Shown here: positions 44,694 through 53,528 of the stretch, one piece after another | Layout: each line of letters opens with the position of its first letter | How positions within the stretch are numbered: the stretch's first letter is position 1 | Origin: an uncultured Pigmentiphaga sp. | GTDB taxonomy: Bacteria; Pseudomonadota; Gammaproteobacteria; Burkholderiales; Burkholderiaceae_B | Reading direction: 5' to 3' | NCBI GenBank assembly: GCA_937891425.1 | Contig: CALAGD010000064.1 | Span: 29,508-93,507, forward strand | DNA length: 64,000 bases | Notes under the pieces: generated by a model | Database searches by the model: none | Seen by the model: only the letters and a program-made list of their open reading frames with translations | What the model was told of the DNA's origin: nothing | Program-made: the position numbers and the translations under genes

Positions 44694-45896
44694 TTATTCA
44701 ACGGTGAAGCGCGCTACGTTGCCGCGCCGATATTGCTTCAGGTTGACGTCGACGCCCTGCCATTGCACTTCGACGCCGTTCACATTGCCGATGACCACCC
44801 GCGCGGGCGGTGTCACGTCGATGGTGCGCTGCGTACCGCGCGTGAGCGTGGTGTACAGAACCGGTGCACCGTCGCGATCGTAGACTTCAATCCAGCTGTC
44901 TTCCGAGACGTTGAACGACAGCTGATTGGCTTGCGTTGCAGCAGTGGTTGGCGCAGACCCCTGAGCCGTCGTTGATGCAACCGACTGCGTTGTTGCGGTG
45001 CCCGTGGCGGTGGTGATGGCACTGCCTGATTCGCTGTCTGCCTGAACCAGGGCCACATCGCCAGACGAGGATACGGATCCTGCGGGAGCATGCTGCGCGG
45101 CCGCGTCGCCGGAAGGCGCACCCGCTGGCGGCGCAACCGCAACGTTTCCGGCGGCGTCCTGAGTGCGTGCCGGTGCACCAGCCGCCGCTACCGCAGCTTC
45201 CTCCGTGCCCTGCACCTGTTCGGGAGGTGCTTCCACTCCTCCGGCCTGCTGAGTTTGCCCATCGGTTGTCGCAGGGGATCCATTGCCCGAGGAGGCCGAC
45301 ATTACCGGAATCGGAATGGTCGGGCCATCCTGCGAGCTCGCCGCATACGGCAGATTGAGGGTGGCCGGCTCCGAACCATTGCCCGACATGCGCGGCAGCC
45401 ACCAGGTGAACACGACGTACGCAGCCAGTGCCAGCAGGCTGATGAGCACCAGAAGCGTGAACCCGATGAACCAGACCCGACCACGGCGTGCTGTATCACC
45501 CCCATGACGCGGGAGCGGCGCGGGGTGCATGTCGCCCGCACTGCCGGGAATGGCGACCGACACCGGCGGTGATCCGACATGCGCAGGCAGCGCTGCCAAC
45601 AGCGCTTCGCCATCGATGCCGAGCAAGCGTGCATAGTTACGCACGAGGCCGCGCAACGACGGGCCCTTGGGCAGCTCATCCCAGCGCTCGTGTTCCAGCG
45701 CCTCGATCTGGCGCACACCGAACTTGAGGCGAGCGGAGATATCGGACTGACTCAGTCCCCGCGCTTCACGCGCCGCCCGCAGCGTTTCACCGACCGACCC
45801 TGTGGATCCAGGAGCGACCTTGGGAAGATTCACGGCTTTTGTCTGGTCATCCGCTTGCTGCAGGAACGGATCGACCTTCGCGCGCTCTTGAATCAT
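44694..45896 (-). CDS. rodZ: RodZ-like cytoskeletal membrane protein
   Basis: A 400-residue bitopic protein. A Cro/CI-type helix-turn-helix lies at residues 36-95 (LRAAREARGLSQSDISARL), a membrane segment at about 141-165, then a long low-complexity region rich in Ala, Thr, Ser and Pro (170-310), and the periplasmic DUF4115 domain at the end (SFNVSEDSWIEVYDRDG). RodZ links MreB to the wall elongation complex. Its start codon overlaps the rlmN stop in ATGA form. The pilW gene often found between rlmN and rodZ is absent. Confidence 0.9.
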   Translation of the reverse strand: MIQERAKVDPFLQQADDQTKAVNLPKVAPGSTGSVGETLRAAREARGLSQSDISARLKFGVRQIEALEHERWDELPKGPSLRGLVRNYARLLGIDGEALLAALPAHVGSPPVSVAIPGSAGDMHPAPLPRHGGDTARRGRVWFIGFTLLVLISLLALAAYVVFTWWLPRMSGNGSEPATLNLPYAASSQDGPTIPIPVMSASSGNGSPATTDGQTQQAGGVEAPPEQVQGTEEAAVAAAGAPARTQDAAGNVAVAPPAGAPSGDAAAQHAPAGSVSSSGDVALVQADSESGSAITTATGTATTQSVASTTAQGSAPTTAATQANQLSFNVSEDSWIEVYDRDGAPVLYTTLTRGTQRTIDVTPPARVVIGNVNGVEVQWQGVDVNLKQYRRGNVARFTVE

Positions 45897-47068
45897 GCGG
45901 ACGCCTCGCTGATGGGTATGGCACGGCGCCGATCGGGCACCACCTGAGACAACCGGGTACGATCTTGCACCTCGCCCGCCAGCTGACCGCAGGCTGCGTC
46001 GATGTCGTCACCGCGCGTCTTGCGCACGGTCGTAACCACACCAGCGTCCATGAGGCGCTGCGCAAAGGCCTTGACGCGCTCCCCGGGCGACCGCTTCAGG
46101 CCTGACTGGGGGAACGGGTTGAAAGGAATCAGATTGAACTTGCTCGGCACGGTGCGGGCGATCCCGATCAGTTCGCGCGCGTGTTCATCACCATCATTCA
46201 CGCCATCGAGCATGACGTACTCAAACGTAATGAAATCGCGCGGAGCAAATTGCACATAACGCTCGCATGCCGCCAGCAGTTCGCGCAAGGGATACTTGCG
46301 ATTGAGCGGTACAAGACGGTCGCGCAGTGCGTCGTTGGGTGCATGCAGGGACACGGCAAGAGCCACTGGACAGTCTTGCCCGAGGCGATCAATCATGGGC
46401 ACCACGCCCGACGTGGACACCGTAACACGGCGCCGCGACAGCCCGTAGCCATTGTCGTCGAGCAATAGCCGCAGTGCCGGGAGCAACGCCGCATAATTGA
46501 GCAGGGGTTCGCCCATGCCCATGAATACGATGTTGCTGATGATTTTTTCGCCTGCCTCGAGCACCCGCCCGCCCAGTCGACCACTTTCACCGGCTGCCAG
46601 CAGCGCATGTCGCGCCCACCAGATCTGCCCGACGATCTCATCGGTGCGGAGGTTGCGGTTGAAGCCCTGGTGCCCGGTGGAGCAGAACGGGCACCCCACG
46701 GTGCAACCGGCCTGCGTGGAGACGCACAGGGTGCCGCGATCGTCTTCCGGAATGAAGACCGTTTCAACGGCATTGCCGTTTCCCACGTCGAACAGCCACT
46801 TGCGCGTGCCATCGCGCGAGCGATGCTCGGTAACGACGCCGGGCGCCCGTACCTCGCACTGATCTTGCAGGCGCGCACGGAAGTCGCGCGCAAGATCGGT
46901 CATGGAGGAAAAATCGGCGACACCCCGTTGATGCACCCAGCGCATCAGCTGCCGGGAGCGAAAAGGTTTGTCACCCCATGCCTCAACCTGCGCGGCGAGC
47001 GCAGAGGCATCCAGCCCCAGGAGATTGAGGCGGGATGACGGTGCAGGACATGTAGTGACCACTCGCAT
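45893..47068 (-). CDS. rlmN: Dual-specificity 23S rRNA/tRNA adenine C2-methyltransferase
   Basis: A 391-residue radical SAM enzyme methylating A2503 of 23S rRNA and A37 of some tRNAs. The cluster motif CTVGCPFCSTG is present, as are GMGEPLLNY and the catalytic-cysteine regions near VTTVRKTRGDDIDAACGQL. It lies 21 bases after ndk. The family start is near residue 11; the ATG at 47068 is the first available. Confidence 0.95.
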   Translation of the reverse strand: MRVVTTCPAPSSRLNLLGLDASALAAQVEAWGDKPFRSRQLMRWVHQRGVADFSSMTDLARDFRARLQDQCEVRAPGVVTEHRSRDGTRKWLFDVGNGNAVETVFIPEDDRGTLCVSTQAGCTVGCPFCSTGHQGFNRNLRTDEIVGQIWWARHALLAAGESGRLGGRVLEAGEKIISNIVFMGMGEPLLNYAALLPALRLLLDDNGYGLSRRRVTVSTSGVVPMIDRLGQDCPVALAVSLHAPNDALRDRLVPLNRKYPLRELLAACERYVQFAPRDFITFEYVMLDGVNDGDEHARELIGIARTVPSKFNLIPFNPFPQSGLKRSPGERVKAFAQRLMDAGVVTTVRKTRGDDIDAACGQLAGEVQDRTRLSQVVPDRRRAIPISEASA

Positions 47069-47089
47069 GAAGCGATGTAACCCTCTGCC

Positions 47090-47515
47090 TCAACGGCTGA
47101 AGATTTCGATTTCCGGGAAGAAGAACGCGATTTCCTGGCGCGCAGTATCGGGACCATCGGAACCGTGAACGGCGTTGGCGTCGATACTGTCGGCGAAGTC
47201 AGCACGGATCGTACCGGGAGCCGCCTTCTTCGGATCGGTGGCACCCATGAGATCGCGGTTCTTCTGGATGGCATCTTCGCCCTCGAGCACCTGCACGAAC
47301 ACGGGGCCGGACACCATGAAGTCGATCAGATCCTTGAAGAACGGCCGCTCCTTGTGTACTGCGTAGAAACGCTCGGCTTCGTCCCGCGAAAGCTGGGCAA
47401 GACGGGCGGCAACGACCTTCAGACCGGCGTTTTCGAACCGGGTAATGATCTGACCGATGACGTTTTTTGCCACGGCGTCGGGCTTGATGATGGACAGCGT
47501 GCGTTCGACGGGCAT
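47090..47515 (-). CDS. ndk: Nucleoside diphosphate kinase
   Basis: A 141-residue kinase balancing nucleoside triphosphates. The start at 47515 (MPVERTLSIIKPDAV) follows GGAGT. The catalytic histidine is in NAVHGSDG, and the ATP-binding KNVIGQIITRFENAGLKV segment is intact. It is the first gene of the long minus-strand run that reaches purA. Confidence 0.98.
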   Translation of the reverse strand: MPVERTLSIIKPDAVAKNVIGQIITRFENAGLKVVAARLAQLSRDEAERFYAVHKERPFFKDLIDFMVSGPVFVQVLEGEDAIQKNRDLMGATDPKKAAPGTIRADFADSIDANAVHGSDGPDTARQEIAFFFPEIEIFSR

Positions 47516-47562
47516 CGAAAACTCCAAAAAATCAGGCTTTTTTGAAAAATCTTGAATCGAAG

Positions 47563-47602
47563 ATTGTATCATGCACATATCGGCGAAGCCTCTCCCTGTC
47601 AA
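47563..47602 (-). promoter_or_regulatory. Probable promoter region of ndk
   Basis: Two candidates overlap on the minus strand. One is an extended -10, TGATACAAT (47571-47563), giving a leader of about 40 bases. The other is a perfect TTGACA (47602-47597) with TATGTG (47579-47574) at 17 bases. Either could start the ndk-rlmN-rodZ message. Confidence 0.45.
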
Positions 47603-47785
47603 GTTCCCCAGGAAGCCTCCGGCACAGGCTTCGCGCCATGCCGGAGCACCCAGGCGCACAGGGAACATGTCGCCCTCCGGCAGGTCTCATGTCTGTTCGG
47701 TCTCGGTTGGATGGACTGCAGCTCCGCGGTCGCGTGGCGACCGGCTGCCGCAATGTAACGTTCCCGATATGGAGACAATACGCAA

Positions 47786-48484
47786 ATGAACGACCTTCGC
47801 ACTTCACCTCTGGGCGGCGTCAGCGCCACGCGGGTCGCACAGCGCAACCAGGTACTGCGCAACACCTACTGGCTGCTCGCCCTGTCGCTCATCCCCACGG
47901 TGCTCGGGGCGGCCGTGGGGCTGTACACCGGGCTGGCTCTGGTGATGGGTCAAAGTCCCGGGCTGACGGCCGTCGTCTTCCTCATTGGCGCCTTCGGGCT
48001 CATGTTCGCCATCGAACGCAACAAGAACAGCGGGGTTGGTGTTGGCCTGCTGCTCGTGTTCACCTTCTTCATGGGGGTGATGCTGTCGCGCCTGCTGGGT
48101 TTCGTCCTGGGCATGAACAACGGCGCCTCGCTCATCATGCTGGCATTCGGTGGCACGGCGGCGGTGTTCGCCACGATGGCCACACTGGCCACCAGCATCA
48201 AGCGCGATCTCTCCAGTCTGCAGAAATGGCTGCTGGTAGGTGCCGTCGTCATCGTGGTCGCCGCGCTGGCCAACATCTTCCTGCAGATTCCGGCACTGAT
48301 GCTCACGATTTCGGTGCTCGCCATCGTGATCTTCTCAGCGTTCATGCTGGTCGACCTGCACCGGATCGTCAACGGCGGCGAGACGAATTACGTCACGGCC
48401 ACACTCGCCCTTTACCTCGATGTCTACAACGTGTTCGCCAACCTGCTGATGCTGCTCGGCATCTTCGGCGGGGAGCGCGACTGA
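47786..48484 (+). CDS. Bax inhibitor-1/YccA family membrane protein
   Basis: A 232-residue protein with seven hydrophobic segments and an acidic end in the BI-1 pattern (LVDLHRIVNGGETNYVTATLALYLDVYNVFANLL). The E. coli relatives YccA and YbhL include a modulator of FtsH proteolysis; eukaryotic members leak calcium. Which applies here is unknown, but the FtsH modulators HflKC are in the same window. It is divergent from ndk. Confidence 0.93.
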   Translation: MNDLRTSPLGGVSATRVAQRNQVLRNTYWLLALSLIPTVLGAAVGLYTGLALVMGQSPGLTAVVFLIGAFGLMFAIERNKNSGVGVGLLLVFTFFMGVMLSRLLGFVLGMNNGASLIMLAFGGTAAVFATMATLATSIKRDLSSLQKWLLVGAVVIVVAALANIFLQIPALMLTISVLAIVIFSAFMLVDLHRIVNGGETNYVTATLALYLDVYNVFANLLMLLGIFGGERD

Positions 48485-48499
48485 CCTCGTGCCTGTACG

Positions 48500-48527
48500 G
48501 GGCGCCGGCGCATGGTCGTCGGCGCCC
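48500..48527 (+). terminator. Likely terminator after the Bax inhibitor-like gene
   Basis: An 8-bp perfect GC stem (GGGCGCCG at 48500-48507, CGGCGCCC at 48520-48527) with a 12-base loop, 15 bases past the stop. The following TTGCTTG is only a weak U-tract. Confidence 0.4.
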
Positions 48528-48582
48528 TTGCTTGTACTCACCCACGCCCCCTGTTCCCACGCGGGCCTTCCCGCATCAGGCC

Positions 48583-49893
48583 CTATCCGCGATTGAACAC
48601 GGCCATTGACTCAACATGAGCTGTGTGTGGGAACATGTTGATCGCGCCTGCGGCGTCGAGCCGGTATCCTCCCTGGTGCACGAGTATCGCCGCGTCGCGC
48701 GCCAGTGTTGCCGGGTTGCACGACACGTAAACGATGCGCCCCGGGCGTTCCGCCTGATCCAGCCCGCTCAGTGCCTGCGCCAGGGCGGCCGCCCCCTCGC
48801 GCGGAGGATCGATCAATACCCGATCGAACCGTCCCAGCTTGCGCAGCCAGGCCGTATCGATCTCAAACAGGTTGGCGGTATGGAACACGGTACGCTGCTC
48901 CAGCCCGTGCCTGCGCGCCGAGTCCAGCGCCCGTGCCGTCAGCGTATCGCTGCCCTCCACCCCCGTCACGCGCGCGCCACGTCTTGCCAGCGGCAGGCTG
49001 AAGTTGCCCAGTCCGCAGAAGAAGTCTGCCACTTCTTCTCCCGGCCGTGGATCCAGCAGGTGCACCGCCCGACTGACCATCACGCGATTCACCGCATGGT
49101 TTACCTGCGTGAAATCAGTAGGCCTGAACGGCATGCGCAGATCCCATTCGGGCAAGGCGTACGCCAAGTCAGTGCCGCCTTCACGCAGCAGATGGATGGA
49201 ATCGGGCCCTTTGGGTTGGAGCCACCACTGGACACCATGCGCATCGCCGAAATCAGCCAGGAGCTGACGGTCGTGGTCGGTCAACGGCTCCAGGTGGCGC
49301 AGCACCAGAGCGGTTACCCCTTCCCCGACGGCAACTTCGATCTGAGGCACACGATCAGGGATGGACAGCGATGCAACCAGAGAACGCAACGGAACCAGCA
49401 GTCCGGCTATGTGGCGTGGGAGCACGTGGCACGTGATCATGTCAGCAACATAGCTGCTCTTGCGCTCGTGAAAGCCCACGAGGACCCCTCCCTTCTTCGG
49501 TACCAGGCGCACCGTGAGCCGGGCGCGATAGCGGTAATGCCAGGCGGGCCCCTGGATGGGAGGCAGTATCTGGTCGGGACGCAGCTTCCCGACATGCCAG
49601 AATGCGTCTTCGAGAACGCGCTGCTTGACCGCCATCTGCGCGGCCGGATCAAGATGCTGCATGGCACAGCCGCCGCACACGCCGAAATGAGGGCAGCGCG
49701 GCCGCACCCGCTGTGAAGATTCACGAAAAACATGATCGACGCGAGCGATGTCGTATGACGGCTTGCGCCGCGTGACCACCACCGACACTTCCTCGCCGGG
49801 CAGCGCGCCTTCCACGAAAACCACCTTGCCATTGCGATGAGCGATGCCCCGGGCTTCGAGGTCGAGCGACTCAATGAGCAATCTTTCCTGCAT
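48583..49893 (-). CDS. rlmD: 23S rRNA (uracil(1939)-C5)-methyltransferase
   Basis: A 436-residue TRAM-domain methyltransferase. The start at 49893 (MQERLLIESLDLEARGIAH) gives an intact TRAM domain; the frame continues upstream without similarity. The Fe-S cysteines are in CPHFGVCGGCAMQHL (about residues 70-85). The SAM domain has DFFCGLGNFSLPLA, IDPPREGA and the catalytic cysteine in VYVSCNPATLARD. It is downstream of the exonuclease gene on the same strand. Confidence 0.94.
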   Translation of the reverse strand: MQERLLIESLDLEARGIAHRNGKVVFVEGALPGEEVSVVVTRRKPSYDIARVDHVFRESSQRVRPRCPHFGVCGGCAMQHLDPAAQMAVKQRVLEDAFWHVGKLRPDQILPPIQGPAWHYRYRARLTVRLVPKKGGVLVGFHERKSSYVADMITCHVLPRHIAGLLVPLRSLVASLSIPDRVPQIEVAVGEGVTALVLRHLEPLTDHDRQLLADFGDAHGVQWWLQPKGPDSIHLLREGGTDLAYALPEWDLRMPFRPTDFTQVNHAVNRVMVSRAVHLLDPRPGEEVADFFCGLGNFSLPLARRGARVTGVEGSDTLTARALDSARRHGLEQRTVFHTANLFEIDTAWLRKLGRFDRVLIDPPREGAAALAQALSGLDQAERPGRIVYVSCNPATLARDAAILVHQGGYRLDAAGAINMFPHTAHVESMAVFNRG

Positions 49894-50030
49894 GCTGATA
49901 CCTGAGTGGACACGGGCATGCCTGGCGCTACGCCTGCGTGCGCCCATGCTGCCATGTGTCATGTTCAATAGGGTGACGACGAGAAGAATACGCGAGGTCG
50001 CGGGGAGATAACGGATGCCGGGCGGCGGTG

Positions 50031-50834
50031 TCAGCCCGGAACGCCCCACGAGCGCACGGATGCACCCCATGCGTCGAGGTACTCGCGCCAATGCGGAGCG
50101 TCGAGCGTTGTCAGAGTTTCGCGCACGAGATCAAGCTCGGCCTGGTACTGCTCCGGAAGCAATTCACCGCGCATCAGCTGAAAGCGGCAGAACAGAAGCC
50201 ACGTATTGACGACGTCGGTTTCGCAATATGCGCGCACTTCTTCATGCCGTCCGTCACGCCAGGCCGGCCAGACCTGGCTGCCGTCCATGCCCAGCTTGCC
50301 CGCGAAACCGCACAGCTGGGCAAGTTCATCCATGGGTGCATTGGCCCGCGCGTTGTATTTTGCCAGAACGTCCATCAGATCGATGTGACGCATGTGATAG
50401 CGGCTGATGTAGTTGCTGTAGCGAAAGTCGCGGTCTTCGTCGCCCAGTTCCCAGTAACGCGAGGCGACGACGCCGTGGATCAGCGCGCGGTAGTGCAGCA
50501 CCGGGAGGTCGAAACCTGAGCCATTCCAGCTGACCAGGCGCGGCGTGTAATACTCGACCGTCTTGAAGAACTGCTGGATGAGTTTGGGTTCAGGATCGTC
50601 CGCCTTCCCCAGCGTCCGTACCCGCAAGCCTTGCGCATCGCGAAACACGCAGCCGATCACCACCACTTGCTGCAGATGCAACGGAAGAAAGTCATGGCCG
50701 ACGGCCTCCAGGCGCGCTGTGCGGGCGCGCTCCACAACCTCGTCGTCGGAAATGTCGGCCCCCCACCCGTTCAAGCGCCGCAAACCGGCGATGTCGGGGA
50801 TGGTTTCCAGGTCGAAGACCAGCGTCGGCGTCAT
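50031..50834 (-). CDS. PolB-like 3'-5' exonuclease domain protein
   Basis: A 267-residue DEDD-type exonuclease. ExoI is FDLETIPDI (residues 7-15), ExoII is LVSWNGSGFDLPVL, and ExoIII lies near ETDVVNTWLLF. This is the stand-alone DNA polymerase B exonuclease-like family (DNA_pol_B_exo2), of unknown cellular role. It follows nlpD by 15 bases, so it is probably expressed with the surE-pcm-nlpD group. Confidence 0.87.
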   Translation of the reverse strand: MTPTLVFDLETIPDIAGLRRLNGWGADISDDEVVERARTARLEAVGHDFLPLHLQQVVVIGCVFRDAQGLRVRTLGKADDPEPKLIQQFFKTVEYYTPRLVSWNGSGFDLPVLHYRALIHGVVASRYWELGDEDRDFRYSNYISRYHMRHIDLMDVLAKYNARANAPMDELAQLCGFAGKLGMDGSQVWPAWRDGRHEEVRAYCETDVVNTWLLFCRFQLMRGELLPEQYQAELDLVRETLTTLDAPHWREYLDAWGASVRSWGVPG

Positions 50835-50849
50835 GCGTCGCCCAGCCCG

Positions 50850-51704
50850 TCAACGCTGCGGCAGATACTTGACCGGATCTTCAGGAACTCCGCCGCGCCG
50901 AATTTCGAAATGCAGGCGCGGAGAGGGCGCGTCGGTCTGTCCGAGCTCGGCGATTTGCTGACCACGCCGCACGGTATCACGCTCCTTAACGAGCAAGGCA
51001 CGGTTGTGCGCATACACCGAGCGGTACGAATTGCCGTGCCCTATGATGAGCAGGTTGCCATAACCGGGCAGGCTGTCGCCTGCGTACTCGACGATGCCGT
51101 CGGCAGCGGCGTACACCGGATCGCCTTCCCGCCCTTCGATGTCGATCCCCTTGTTCAATGCCTCGTTGAACTGGGCAATGATGCGGCCCTGTGCAGGCCA
51201 GCTCCATTCAATGCCGCTCACATTCGCGGTGCCAGGCGCACTGTTTGTCGTCGTACTGCCCGTGCTGGCCGCCTGTGCGTCGGGTGCACCGTCGAGCGGG
51301 CGCTGCTGTACCCCGCCAGTGACGATTGGCTCGGCTTGGGCAACCGCTGTGGAGCCTATGGCTGCTGGCGCGGGCGTACCAGCGGCGTCGGGCGGGCTGA
51401 CCACGAGGGTTGCACCAACACGCAGCTGCGATGGGTCGGTGATGTTGTTCCAGAGGGCGATATCCTGCCAGGTAACGTTGTGGGCGCGGGCGATCGAGTA
51501 CAGTGTGTCGCCAGCACGCACCACGTAGGTGACCGGTTCGGCCCGTGCAGTACTTTCCACTCCAGGGCGGCTTTCCGAAAGGTCAACCACCGGCGCTTGC
51601 GTTGGCGTCGTACACGCGGCCAGAAGACAGGCGCTCACGGCGCACAGACTGGGGAAACGCAATACACGCCGAACTCGTCCGGAGGGAAATCCTGCTTTCA
51701 CCAT
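50850..51704 (-). CDS. nlpD: NlpD-like murein hydrolase activator lipoprotein
   Basis: A 284-residue outer-membrane lipoprotein. The lipobox LLAAC puts the lipidated cysteine at about residue 31. One LysM domain follows (YVVRAGDTLYSIARAHNVTWQDIALWNN), then a Pro/Ala-rich linker and an M23-like domain. The M23 metal ligands are missing: NKGIDIEG replaces the usual HxGxD and RLHFEIR replaces HxH. As in E. coli NlpD it should therefore activate an amidase rather than cut wall itself. The start at 51704 follows AGGAG. The usual downstream neighbour rpoS is not here; an exonuclease gene follows. Confidence 0.9.
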   Translation of the reverse strand: MVKAGFPSGRVRRVLRFPSLCAVSACLLAACTTPTQAPVVDLSESRPGVESTARAEPVTYVVRAGDTLYSIARAHNVTWQDIALWNNITDPSQLRVGATLVVSPPDAAGTPAPAAIGSTAVAQAEPIVTGGVQQRPLDGAPDAQAASTGSTTTNSAPGTANVSGIEWSWPAQGRIIAQFNEALNKGIDIEGREGDPVYAAADGIVEYAGDSLPGYGNLLIIGHGNSYRSVYAHNRALLVKERDTVRRGQQIAELGQTDAPSPRLHFEIRRGGVPEDPVKYLPQR

Positions 51705-51744
51705 CGATGATCTCCTAACTGTAAGCTGCGTATTCTGCCATTTA

Positions 51745-52590
51745 TCACTGTACCCCGCTTTTGAGCGGTACAAAACGGACCGCTTCGAGCTCGGTGCGTC
51801 TCCAGTGATCCCGGCCGCGCCGCTCGATCAGGACGAGCCTCTGATCGTCGACGCCAATGGGTGCGACGAGCCGCCCTCCGACCGCCAGTTGCACGCACAG
51901 TGATTCAGGCAGGCTCATGCCGGCCGCTGCCACCAGGATGGCGTCGTAGGGCGCCCCCGCGGGCCAGCCCAGGGTGCCGTCTCCATGCAGGGCGCGCACC
52001 CGGTTGTATCCCAAAGCGCGCAGTCGCAGCCGTGCCTGTTCATGCAACGACCTGACGCGCTCGATGGTATAGACTTCGCGCGCCAGTTCGGCAAGGATTG
52101 CCGCCTGGTAGCCACAGCCTGTGCCAACTTCCAGCACGCGCCCTAATGGTCGCCCATTGCGTGCGAGCGCAGTCATGTAGGCCACGGTCCTGGGTTGGGA
52201 GATGGTCTGCCCCGCCCCGATGGGCAGTGCCTCGTTCTCGTAGGCACGACTGGCAAGAGCCTCATCCACGAAGCGATGCCGCGGAACACGAAGCATGGCT
52301 TCAAGCACGAGCTGGTCGCGGATACCGGCATGCCACAGGCGCTCGACCATGCGCTCGCGCTGACGGCGGGCCCAGTTGTCGGATTCTGCGGCTGCGGTGG
52401 CTGGTGGCTGCACGCGCGGCGACACCGGTGTCAACCCGAAACTGATCCGCGTATTGCTGTTCAACGGCCGAGGCTGTTGCTCTGCCGTATCGGCCGGCCG
52501 GGGCTTGACCACACGCGAGCGGCCACTGAACACCCTGGTGTTGCTGTTGGCCGGAGTGACCGTAAGGTCGCTTTGCTTGCGTGTGCTCAT
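51745..52590 (-). CDS. pcm: Protein-L-isoaspartate O-methyltransferase
   Basis: A 281-residue repair methyltransferase that marks damaged aspartyl residues. The core starts near residue 72; MLRVPRHRFVDEAL, GAGQTISQPRTVAYM and the SAM loop VLEVGTGCGYQAAIL are intact. The first 70 residues are an extra polar extension with two copies of an NSNTR motif. Even so, the ATG at 52590 lies only six bases after the surE stop and is in frame, so the extension is probably real. It lies between surE and nlpD as in most proteobacteria. Confidence 0.92.
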   Translation of the reverse strand: MSTRKQSDLTVTPANSNTRVFSGRSRVVKPRPADTAEQQPRPLNSNTRISFGLTPVSPRVQPPATAAAESDNWARRQRERMVERLWHAGIRDQLVLEAMLRVPRHRFVDEALASRAYENEALPIGAGQTISQPRTVAYMTALARNGRPLGRVLEVGTGCGYQAAILAELAREVYTIERVRSLHEQARLRLRALGYNRVRALHGDGTLGWPAGAPYDAILVAAAGMSLPESLCVQLAVGGRLVAPIGVDDQRLVLIERRGRDHWRRTELEAVRFVPLKSGVQ

Positions 52591-52596
52591 GGGCCT

Positions 52597-53340
52597 TCAG
52601 CTTTCCAACCACTCCCTGAGCGGAATGATCTGTTCGTTGTGTGTGAGGTCGAGCCGCAACGGCGTGATGGACACTGCCCCCTCGGCCACCGCGTGAAAAT
52701 CCGTGCCCGGGGCATTGTCGGCCACCTTCCCGGCAGGCCCGATCCAGAAGATCTCCTCGCCGAACGGAGACACCGTACGCGCCACCGGCTCGGACGGATG
52801 CCGTTTGCCCAGACGCGTGATGCGCAAGCCCTTGAGATCCTCATAGGTCCGGTTGGGAATGTTCACGTTCAGCAGCGTGGGGACGGGCAGCGGGTTGCGA
52901 ATGACTCGCTCGACGATGTCGCGCGCAACGCGGGCGGCCGAATCGAGATGCTTCCAGCCCTTTTCCTGCAGGGAGAACGCGATCGAGGGGATGTTGAAAA
53001 GATAACCTTCGGTAGCAGCTGCCACGGTACCGGAGTACAACGTGTCCTCGCCCATGTTCTCGCCGTTGTTGATGCCGGACACTACGAGGTCGGGCCTTCG
53101 ATCGAACAGGCCGGTAAGTGCGATGTGGACACAATCGGATGGCGTTCCGTTGACGTAAATGAAACCGTTGGCCGCAGTCCGGACCGACAGCGGCCGGTTC
53201 AACGTCAGCGAGTTTGATGCTCCGCTGTGGTTCACCTCGGGTGCGACTACGATGAGCTCGGCCAGAGGGCGCAGCGCATTGACCAGCGCCTCGAGACCCG
53301 GCGCGGAGTAACCATCATCATTTGCAACGAGAATCAGCAC
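52597..53340 (-). CDS. surE: 5'/3'-nucleotidase SurE
   Basis: A 247-residue nucleotidase active on nucleoside monophosphates and short polyphosphates in stationary phase. The start is the GTG at 53340, giving the standard LILVANDDGYSAPGL with the metal-binding Asp-Asp pair; an ATG 28 codons upstream lacks similarity. VAPEVNHSGASNSLTL and NGTPSDCVHIAL are also intact. First gene of surE-pcm-nlpD. Confidence 0.95.
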   Translation of the reverse strand: MLILVANDDGYSAPGLEALVNALRPLAELIVVAPEVNHSGASNSLTLNRPLSVRTAANGFIYVNGTPSDCVHIALTGLFDRRPDLVVSGINNGENMGEDTLYSGTVAAATEGYLFNIPSIAFSLQEKGWKHLDSAARVARDIVERVIRNPLPVPTLLNVNIPNRTYEDLKGLRITRLGKRHPSEPVARTVSPFGEEIFWIGPAGKVADNAPGTDFHAVAEGAVSITPLRLDLTHNEQIIPLREWLES

Positions 53341-53528
53341 GTCATCCCCATCTTGATACGTAAGAATTCTATTCCATGCTAACCCGGCGGCCTCAGGTGC
53401 AGGGTTGCCGTGGCCTTTCTGCAACGCTTATCTCCCACCGAACGCCGCGTTATAGTAAGTGCCGCGCTGCAGCCAGCGCCATCTGCAACCTGTTACACGT
53501 CAAGACGCTCACGCTTCATCACATACCC

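Noticed and set aside
50850..51704. Loss of M23 metal ligands in NlpD as gene decay
   Set aside because: NlpD and EnvC activators normally lack these ligands; the pattern NKGID and RLHFEIR matches E. coli NlpD.
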